Source: Alcanivorax sp. (GTDB taxonomy: Bacteria > Pseudomonadota > Gammaproteobacteria > Pseudomonadales > Alcanivoracaceae). From it: a DNA stretch of 10,927 nucleotides. This document shows, in pieces, positions 6,766 to 10,927 of the stretch. Location of the stretch: the NCBI GenBank assembly GCA_007135015.1, contig SLJS01000355.1, forward strand, positions 1 through 10,927. Reading direction: 5' to 3'. Made by a program: the position numbers and the translations under genes. Numbering within the stretch: position 1 is the first letter of the stretch; every line of letters starts with the position of its first letter. The notes beneath the pieces are model-generated. The model saw nothing but the letters and a program-made list of their open reading frames with translations, did no database searches and had not been told where the DNA came from.

Positions 6766-7508
6766 GTGACCAGCAGGGCGCGGACCCGGAAGGTCAGCCG
6801 CTGATTGCGCACCTGATCGAGCTGCGCGACCGGATCCTGCGCGCGATGATCGCGGTACTGCTGATTTTCGCGGGCCTGTTCTATTTCTCCCGCGACATCT
6901 ATACGATCGTCGCGCGACCACTGATGAATGCGCTGCCGGAAGGCACCTCCATGATCGCCACGGAAGTGGCCGCGCCCTTTCTGGTACCGTTCAAGCTGAC
7001 CCTGTACGTCAGCATTCTGGTGGCCATGCCGGTCATCCTTCACCAGATATGGGCCTTTATCGCACCCGGGCTCTATCGCAATGAAAAACGCCTGGCGATT
7101 CCCCTGCTGATCAGCAGCGTACTGCTTTTCTATCTGGGTGCTGCGTTTGCCTATTTCGTGGTCTTTCCGCTGATTTTCACCTTCTTTACCGGCATCGCCC
7201 CGGAAGGCGTGGCCATCGCCACCGACATCGGCCGGTACCTGGATTTCGTCATGAAACTTTTCGTGGCATTCGGTCTGGCTTTCGAACTTCCCATCGCGAT
7301 TGTGCTGATGGTCAGCGCCGGAGTCACCACCATCGAAAGCCTGCGCGAGAAACGGCCCTACATCATCGTGGGCTGCTTCGTTGTGGGCATGCTGCTTACC
7401 CCGCCGGACATCCTCTCCCAGACCCTTCTCGCACTGCCCATGTGGGTGCTGTTCGAGCTCGGACTCTTTTTCGCGCGCTGGGTAAAACCCGCCGAGGCCA
7501 GCGAGTAG
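6762..7508 (+). CDS. tatC: Twin-arginine translocase subunit TatC
   Basis: A 248-residue six-span inner-membrane protein very close to E. coli TatC. It shows the signal-peptide-binding N-terminus PLIAHLIELRDRIL (13-26, conserved Glu20), the loop MIATEVAAPFLVPFKLT (64-80), WAFIAPGLYRNEKR (97-110), the buried Glu175 in GLAFELPIAI, and KRPYIIVGCFVVGMLLTPPDILSQTLLA (197-224). It recognises the twin-arginine signal peptide and forms the core of the translocase. The start overlaps the tatB stop by 4 nt, after an AAAAGGGA ribosome site. The gene ends 26 nt from the end of the convergent small gene, with no clear terminator between them. Confidence 0.97.
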   Translation: MSDQQGADPEGQPLIAHLIELRDRILRAMIAVLLIFAGLFYFSRDIYTIVARPLMNALPEGTSMIATEVAAPFLVPFKLTLYVSILVAMPVILHQIWAFIAPGLYRNEKRLAIPLLISSVLLFYLGAAFAYFVVFPLIFTFFTGIAPEGVAIATDIGRYLDFVMKLFVAFGLAFELPIAIVLMVSAGVTTIESLREKRPYIIVGCFVVGMLLTPPDILSQTLLALPMWVLFELGLFFARWVKPAEASE

Positions 7509-7534
7509 CCCGCGGGAGCGAGCCGGCAGCAAGG

Positions 7535-7801
7535 TCACCCGGTTGCATTGAGCTTTTTGTAACCACTGCGGGTAATCAGTACAAGGTGGACCGTGGAGCC
7601 ATAGATCAGGCCTTCACGCCGCAGCCGCTCAATCAACTGTGGATGTTCTTCCGCCGGCAGGTAGAAATAGTCCCGGCCTTCCTCCAGCACCGCCTTGTGG
7701 CGCTTGAAAACGCGGAAACTGCTTCCCTTGGGCAGATCATTGAGTTCATCAAGCTGCCGGAAGCTCAGGGTCTCAGTGCCTCTGTGACGGATAAACTGCA
7801 T
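7535..7801 (-). CDS. Small ORF6N-like DNA-binding protein, orphan
   Basis: An 88-residue basic protein. The order of elements recalls the ORF6N domain of phage antirepressors: LSFRQLDELNDLPKGS (a helix with a turn), FRVFKRHKAVLEEGRDYFYL (the R.F.R....EG.DYF pattern), then VHLVLITRSGYKKL (the strand-turn-'TxSGYxxL' ending). This suggests DNA binding, but no phage gene is nearby, so it looks like a domesticated single-domain protein. I place the start at the ATG on 7801, because it has GGAG seven bases upstream and an AGAGG run. A GTG at 7819 would add six basic residues (MPRRKR) but has no ribosome site. It is convergent with tatC and lies downstream of the endopeptidase gene on the same strand. 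Confidence 0.7.
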   Translation of the reverse strand: MQFIRHRGTETLSFRQLDELNDLPKGSSFRVFKRHKAVLEEGRDYFYLPAEEHPQLIERLRREGLIYGSTVHLVLITRSGYKKLNATG

Positions 7802-7855
7802 CCTCTTTCTCCGCGGCACCGGCCCGGAACCCTATCGCACTGGTATTCAGCATTG

Positions 7856-7899
7856 TTCTGCTGGTCAGCGGGAACGCCTTTCTGATTGTGCCAGCAGAA
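7856..7899. repeat. 9-nt inverted repeat between the endopeptidase and the ORF6N-like gene
   Basis: TTCTGCTGG (7856-7864) and CCAGCAGAA (7891-7899) are exact reverse complements 26 nt apart, 16 nt past the endopeptidase stop in the minus-strand direction. There is no T-run. It could be an mRNA 3' structure or an operator for the small gene, and neither is proven. The rest of the 114-nt gap shows no clear promoter. Confidence 0.4.
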
Positions 7900-7915
7900 G
7901 GGACCGGGAATTCCT

Positions 7916-8845
7916 TCAGTTCGGGCCGCCCTCTGCAGTGCGGGTCTGCTCCCTTTCATATTGCGCGGCCTGACGGCGCTCATACTCCAGGGCGGCGCCG
8001 GCCACAGCGCCGCCCTGGCTAGTCTGGATCCAGCGGCGGATCCTGCCCGCGTCCCCTATGGGCGTGCGCCGCCCGAAAGAATCAAGCAGCACCATGGTGA
8101 CCGGGCGTTCGTCCATGCGGGCCTGCATGACCAGGCAGCGGCCCGCGTCATTGAGATACCCGGACTTGCTGAGCGTAACGTCCCAGTTGCGACGATGCAC
8201 CAGCAGGTTGGTGTTTCCATAACCGAGCTGATACCGGGGACTGCGGAAGCGGGCGGTAAACCGGCCGGTGGTGGTGTAGTCCTGGATCTCCTCGCGTTTG
8301 CCGGCCTCAGCAATGAGTTTCACCAGATCCCGGGCAGTGGAGAGGTTTTCCGAATACAGGCCCGCCGGGTCCGCAAAATGCGTCCTGGTCATCCCGAGCT
8401 CCCGGGCCTTGCGGTTCATGTCTGCCACGAACGCATCCATGCCCCCCGGATGATGGCGCGCCAGTACATAGGCGGCGAGATTCTCCGAGGCCATCAGGGT
8501 GATCCGCAAGAGGTCAGAGCGTTTCAGTTCGGAACCGATGCGAATGCGGGACCAGGCATTGACCGGCGGCTTTTTCTTCCTCTCGACAATGGTCAGCCAT
8601 TCATCCAGCGGCTCGCCGGAATCGAGCACCACCAGGGCGGTCATCAGCTTTGTAACGGAAGCAATCGGGACCTGCCGGTCGGCATGCTTGGCGTAGAGTT
8701 CCTCGCCGGTCCCGGCATCCACGACGACGGCATGAACCGAGGCGAGCTGAAGCTCGCTGCCATCCGGCTCGTAAGCCGACACCTTCCCCGGGTGCGCAGT
8801 CAGGGCCATCAGGGCCAGAAGAAGAGGGAAAAGAAGACGTTCCAT
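7916..8845 (-). CDS. pbpG: D-alanyl-D-alanine endopeptidase, PBP7 type
   Basis: A 309-residue low-molecular-mass penicillin-binding protein (S11 family), close to E. coli PBP7 in length and sequence. Residues 1-24 form a signal peptide (MERLLFPLLLALMALTA, cleavage likely after VSA), so it acts in the periplasm. The active-site motifs are SVTK (Ser63, Lys66, within IASVTKLMTALVVLD), SEN (120-122) and KSG (227-229, where KTG is the usual form). Other family blocks are HHPGGMDAFVADMN, FADPAGLYSENLSTARDL and the NTNLLVHRRNWDVTLSKSGYLNDAGRCLVM region. It cleaves the D-Ala-meso-DAP cross-links of peptidoglycan. The C-terminal 30 residues are charged and repetitive in A, E, R and Q. The gene stands alone, with a 148-nt gap upstream and 114 nt downstream. 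Confidence 0.95.
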   Translation of the reverse strand: MERLLFPLLLALMALTAHPGKVSAYEPDGSELQLASVHAVVVDAGTGEELYAKHADRQVPIASVTKLMTALVVLDSGEPLDEWLTIVERKKKPPVNAWSRIRIGSELKRSDLLRITLMASENLAAYVLARHHPGGMDAFVADMNRKARELGMTRTHFADPAGLYSENLSTARDLVKLIAEAGKREEIQDYTTTGRFTARFRSPRYQLGYGNTNLLVHRRNWDVTLSKSGYLNDAGRCLVMQARMDERPVTMVLLDSFGRRTPIGDAGRIRRWIQTSQGGAVAGAALEYERRQAAQYEREQTRTAEGGPN

Positions 8846-8880
8846 CGCTTGAGGTTCTCTGTACGTATCAATGACCGGGG

Positions 8881-8911
8881 AGTATACCCCACCGTCAGGG
8901 CGGCATGACGG
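8881..8911 (-). promoter_or_regulatory. Candidate promoter with inverted repeat for pbpG
   Basis: On the minus strand TATACT (8886-8881) is a good -10 (5 of 6 matches) about 35 nt before the ATG. No good -35 is present at 16-18 nt. Instead that stretch is an inverted repeat, CCGTCA (8892-8897) and TGACGG (8906-8911) with an 8-nt spacer. This suggests, weakly, a promoter that needs an activator or is blocked by a repressor. Confidence 0.3.
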
Positions 8912-8993
8912 AACTGATTCTCCTCCATGCCGCCACCGGGTTCAAATCATGACCGGCGGGCAAAGTTCCCGAGCATCGCACGGGGGGATGGGC

Positions 8994-9686
8994 TCAGCTG
9001 CGCAGTCCGAGCCGTTTCAGGCCATCCTGCCAGGCACTTTTCAATGCGGAGGCCACCTTCTCGATCCAGGTTCTTCGAAGATAACGGCGGTCCGCCACAC
9101 TTGCCTGATCCAGGCGCCGACGATACTTGTGTTTGACCCAGGCATTCAGGTCAAACTGTCGCGCCACGTTGAAAAGCCAGTGATTGACCGGATGCATTCC
9201 GCGCCGGCGCACACAGGCAACGCCGAAATCGAGCAGCCAGGGCTGATTGTCGGGGCCCACCATGATGTTGTCCCGGCGCTTGAGATCGGCATGGGCGATG
9301 CCTCGTGCGTGCATGCGCCGGATCAGCCCTAGCAGCCTGCCATAAAAGTCCGCGGGGTTGCTGAGTCTGGCCTCGCGCAGGTTCTCGCCCTCGATATACT
9401 CGAGCACCAGGTAACACCGCCCGATCATTCCGTAGGAGCGCGGAATCCCTTCCAGGCCGGCAAGATGTTCATAGGCCCGCGCCTCATGGCGCAGCATGCG
9501 GACCGTAATCCAGCGAAAAACCCCCGAGTAGGAGGGAATCTTGATGGCCAGGCGGACGCCATCCTGTTCGTAGAACAGGACCCTGCCCTGATAGCCACTA
9601 TTGAGATGATGCCCGCCTTTTCGTTCGGCCTCGGGAATCCATTCCAGAAGCCTTGCTTCCAGGTCCGCGGGTAAAGCAGTGCTCAT
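8994..9686 (-). CDS. Small eukaryote-like protein kinase/phosphotransferase
   Basis: A 230-residue kinase-fold protein reduced to a minimal catalytic core, without membrane segments. It shows a glycine-containing loop GYQGRVLFYEQDG (31-43), Lys49 in LAIKI, the partner Glu68 in LRHEARAY, the hinge YLVLEYIEGENL (92-103), the catalytic loop HADLKRRDNIMV (132-143, Asp134 and Asn140) and DFG (153-155). All residues needed for ATP use are present. The last 50 residues are basic (KHKYRRRL, RRYLRRTWIEK) and could bind membrane or nucleic acid. The HADLKxxN loop is shared with the LPS-core sugar kinases (WaaP/KdkA-like) and with RIO-type kinases, so the target may be lipid A/LPS or a protein. The start is taken at ATG 9686; an upstream GTG at 9722 falls within a hairpin and lacks a ribosome site. 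Confidence 0.85.
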   Translation of the reverse strand: MSTALPADLEARLLEWIPEAERKGGHHLNSGYQGRVLFYEQDGVRLAIKIPSYSGVFRWITVRMLRHEARAYEHLAGLEGIPRSYGMIGRCYLVLEYIEGENLREARLSNPADFYGRLLGLIRRMHARGIAHADLKRRDNIMVGPDNQPWLLDFGVACVRRRGMHPVNHWLFNVARQFDLNAWVKHKYRRRLDQASVADRRYLRRTWIEKVASALKSAWQDGLKRLGLRS

Positions 9687-9717
9687 GATGGAGAAACACC
9701 CCCCGAAATCCGGGCCC

Positions 9718-9739
9718 GACACGCCCGGCGGGGCGTGCC
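9718..9739 (-). repeat. Hairpin between ICMT-like gene and kinase gene
   Basis: GACACGCCC (9718-9726) pairs with GGGCGTGCC (9731-9739) over nine positions, one of them G-U when read on the minus strand, around the 4-nt loop GGCG. It begins 12 nt after the methyltransferase stop on the minus strand. No T-run follows, so it may slow or partly end transcription before the kinase gene. Confidence 0.5.
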
Positions 9740-9750
9740 GTAATGCATTG

Positions 9751-10338
9751 CTAGATTACGACCAGATACCAGGCGCAGAAGACCAGATAGACCGCAATCA
9801 GTGGCTCACCATTGCCCATCAGGCTCTGGCGGAACGACCAGCGCCCGCCTGCCTGCCCGAGATTGCCCAGGCGGGGAAGCAGCGCGGGTGTCCGGGCCGC
9901 CCAGTTATCCCATTGCTCACTGAACTTGCGCTGAAGCTTGAGGTCCTCGTACTGCACCGCGGGGGGATAGTAGAACCAGAGGAAGACCAGCACGAGCGGT
10001 ATGGCCCACCAGAGCTGGGAGGCAATGGAGAAGCCGGCGAGCAGCAGGATATTGCCTACGTAAAGGGGGTGCCGGACCAGCGCATAGGGCCCGTTGGTGG
10101 CCAGCTCCCGGTTCTTTACCACATGACCTGAAGCCCAGAGCCGCACCAGGATCCCGGCCGCCGCAAGGGGCAGGCCCACCCAGTAGAGCACCACCCACCC
10201 CGGAGGAGCCATCACGGCGAAAAGCAGTGCAAAGGCCAGAGCGAGCAACTGACGCGAGGGCTCGTGATAACGCATCTCGCGAACAGCCTTCTGGACGGGG
10301 TTGCTGGTGGGGGGTAAATGACGAGTACGGTGCGACAT
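9751..10338 (-). CDS. Isoprenylcysteine carboxyl methyltransferase-like membrane protein
   Basis: A 195-residue integral membrane protein of the ICMT/PEMT-like family. The SAM-binding signature is clear: GPYALVRHPLYVGNILL (83-99), then Glu131 in VQYEDLKLQRKFSEQWDNW and the closing PALLPRLG (151-158). Hydrophobic spans are about 30-46, 49-68, 96-124 and 178-195. Bacteria generally lack prenylated CaaX proteins, so the true substrate is probably a lipid, a small isoprenoid or another thiol or carboxyl compound. The first 28 residues are basic and cytoplasmic. The ATG at 10338 follows AGGT at 8 nt. It is first in a minus-strand series with the kinase gene 64 nt downstream, so a shared transcript is plausible. 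Confidence 0.9.
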   Translation of the reverse strand: MSHRTRHLPPTSNPVQKAVREMRYHEPSRQLLALAFALLFAVMAPPGWVVLYWVGLPLAAAGILVRLWASGHVVKNRELATNGPYALVRHPLYVGNILLLAGFSIASQLWWAIPLVLVFLWFYYPPAVQYEDLKLQRKFSEQWDNWAARTPALLPRLGNLGQAGGRWSFRQSLMGNGEPLIAVYLVFCAWYLVVI

Positions 10339-10429
10339 CAGACTTTACCTGTCCTGATAGGGTGAATGTCGGGCGGAGAGCCTCGGCCCGCGATCCCCGG
10401 AGCCTGCCGGCGGGGAAAATACCGGGTGC

Positions 10430-10457
10430 ATTATCCCTTCGCAGCGAGAAACGGCAA
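10430..10457 (-). promoter_or_regulatory. Candidate sigma-70 promoter for the ICMT-like gene
   Basis: On the minus strand TTGCCG (10457-10452, 4 of 6 matches to TTGACA) is followed after 16 nt by GATAAT (10435-10430, 5 of 6 to TATAAT). It lies about 90 nt before the ATG at 10338. This is the best -35/-10 pair in the window. Confidence 0.45.
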
Positions 10458-10480
10458 GCCCTTTCCGCCCCCTCAATCCG

Positions 10481-10597
10481 GGACAGGCACAAACCCGATT
10501 CGCGACAGGCACCAATCGCAGGTCCCTTCAGGCGCCGAAACCGGGCAACTCATGCCCAACTCATGCCTGTCACGATTCGGAGTATTTGTGCCTGTCC
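10481..10597. repeat. REPIN-like nested inverted repeat built on GACAGGCAC
   Basis: The left arm (10481-10511) carries GACAGGCAC at 10482-10490 and again at 10504-10512. The right arm (10564-10597) carries the reverse complement GTGCCTGTC at 10588-10596 and a one-base variant, ATGCCTGTC, at 10563-10571. The outer 13 nt match exactly (10481-10493 against 10585-10597). The inner halves also match, CCGATTCGCGACAGGCA against the complement CCGAATCGTGACAGGCA with two differences. The arms enclose about 52 nt. This layout, two REP-like units facing each other, is that of a REPIN, which in other genomes is moved by a RAYT (IS200-like tyrosine) transposase. No transposase gene is in the window. Confidence 0.65.
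10546..10567 (+). repeat. 11-nt perfect tandem repeat
   Basis: CAACTCATGCC occurs twice head to tail (10546-10556 and 10557-10567), inside the loop and at the inner edge of the right arm of the REPIN-like element. It may be a slippage product or a duplicated target. Confidence 0.8.
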
Positions 10598-10773
10598 TGA
10601 GTCGCAAGAGGGCCAGGATCGCTAAGGATTGTGCATTTTCGAACCTTTTCGGCCATTTTTGCCGCAAAATCCCGAAATTCTGCGTAATCTCAATGAGGCA
10701 CGAACTGCGCCAGGCGGGGATTTCCGGGCCGCGGCACCTTGTCACAAAAGGTATGATGATGCAGCACTGGATT

Positions 10774-10787
10774 GTGCCTGTCGCGAA
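10774..10787 (+). repeat. Third, solitary copy of the REP-like unit
   Basis: GTGCCTGTCGCGAA is the exact reverse complement of 10499-10512, the inner half of the left arm of the repeat about 270 nt away. It lies 37 nt before the SelO-like start, so it would be in the leader of that mRNA. It has no facing partner. Confidence 0.6.
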
Positions 10788-10823
10788 GACAGTTCCGAAG
10801 CAAGAGAGAGAAGGTTGGTCGAG

Positions 10824-10927
10824 ATGCCCGGTTCCGCTCCGCTGATGTCCCTGCACAGCGCCTACACACGGCTGCCGGAAAGGCTTTTTGCCCGGGTGGA
10901 GCCCACCCCGGTGAGCGCGCCGGCACT
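10824..10927 (+). CDS. selO: SelO/YdiU-type protein adenylyltransferase, N-terminal fragment
   Basis: Only the first 34 codons are in the window; the frame is open to the edge. The readable part, SLHSAYTRLPERLFARVEPT followed by PVSAPAL, resembles the conserved start of the SelO (YdiU, UPF0061) family, in which 'YxxLPxxFxxRVxPTPVxxPxLI' is typical. SelO is a pseudokinase-fold enzyme that transfers AMP to protein Ser, Thr or Tyr side chains and is linked to redox stress; full-length proteins have about 480-500 residues. I chose ATG 10824 because AAGG lies nine bases upstream. A second in-frame ATG at 10845 has no ribosome site but would start nearer to the conserved part. The call rests on a short stretch. 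Confidence 0.7.
   Translation, partial: MPGSAPLMSLHSAYTRLPERLFARVEPTPVSAPA

Larger units (their letters stand above)
10339..10823. other. 485-nt intergenic region between divergent genes
   Basis: No believable gene is seen here; open frames in it read through the repeats and look like no family. It holds a promoter candidate for the minus-strand ICMT-like gene, the REPIN-like repeats (10481-10597), a lone third repeat (10774-10787) and a stretch clearly richer in A and T (about 10621-10700). It also holds short palindromes: TTTTGC-C-GCAAAA (10657-10669) and ACCTT-N7-AAGGT (10736-10752). A TATGAT at 10752-10757 could be a -10 for the plus-strand gene at 10824, but no -35 fits. Confidence 0.6.

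Noticed and set aside
6531..7538. 335-residue minus-strand open frame opposite tatB and tatC
   Set aside because: TatB and TatC are unmistakable on the plus strand; the antisense product is low-complexity and looks like no family.
7865..7900. Sigma-54 promoter suggested by TGGCAC on the minus strand (7893-7888)
   Set aside because: The matching TTGC element at the -12 distance is absent.
7886..8908. 340-residue plus-strand open frame opposite the PBP7-type gene
   Set aside because: The minus-strand protein has all penicillin-binding motifs and a signal peptide; the plus-strand product has none of any family.
10348..10357. Further copy of the REP-like unit (CCTGTCCTGA, shared with 10591-10600) at the ribosome site of the ICMT-like gene
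   Set aside because: Only 10 nt match and the GTG of the core is missing; chance or ribosome-site constraint explains it as well.
10481..10787. CRISPR array
   Set aside because: The repeated units are short, face both ways and are unevenly spaced (22 to about 190 nt); a CRISPR needs identical direct repeats with regular spacers.
10227..10856. Several open frames of about 130-160 residues on both strands across the intergenic region
   Set aside because: They read through the repeats and hairpin arms, are rich in R, P and S as expected from random GC-rich DNA, and match no family I know. The region is better explained as non-coding.

Overview
This is a GC-rich chromosomal window from what looks like a gammaproteobacterium, possibly of the Ectothiorhodospiraceae/Chromatiales type. 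The evidence is the protein content (E. coli/Pseudomonas-like UbiE, UbiJ, UbiB, TatABC and PBP7) and the gene order ubiE-ubiJ-ubiB next to hisE-tatA-tatB-tatC, which recalls the Pseudomonas ubiE...ubiB-hisI-hisE-tatABC neighbourhood. The genus cannot be fixed from this sequence alone.

Layout, left to right. (1) 36-1783, plus strand: a two-gene unit of an alpha/beta hydrolase and a short-chain dehydrogenase, overlapping by 4 nt; substrates unknown. (2) 1784-1877: a gap with competing GC-rich hairpins and an extended -10 promoter candidate. (3) 1878-5587, plus: a tightly overlapping four-gene unit of an uncharacterised 'FFLEELY motif'-like protein, then ubiE (C-methyltransferase of ubiquinone/menaquinone synthesis), ubiJ (SCP2-domain accessory factor) and ubiB (atypical kinase/ATPase). 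(4) 5720-7508, plus: hisE followed by the complete twin-arginine translocase, tatA, tatB, tatC, with a hairpin between tatA and tatB. (5) 7535-10338, minus strand, convergent with tatC: a small ORF6N-like protein, a PBP7-type D-Ala-D-Ala endopeptidase, a small eukaryote-like protein kinase and an isoprenylcysteine methyltransferase-like membrane protein. (6) 10339-10823: a non-coding stretch with nested GACAGGCAC repeats that resembles a REP doublet (REPIN), plus an 11-nt tandem repeat. (7) 10824-end, plus: the first 34 codons of a SelO/YdiU-type protein adenylyltransferase, cut by the window edge.

Functionally, the centre is a respiratory and membrane housekeeping block: quinone synthesis supplies electron transport, and Tat exports folded, often cofactor-bearing proteins used in it. 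The minus-strand block leans towards the cell envelope. Nothing here amounts to a clear new defence or mobile system. The parts most worth a second look are the REPIN-like structure at 10481-10597, the unknown gene coupled to ubiE, the altered DFG-position motif in UbiB, the orphan ORF6N-like gene, and the small kinase beside an ICMT-like protein.
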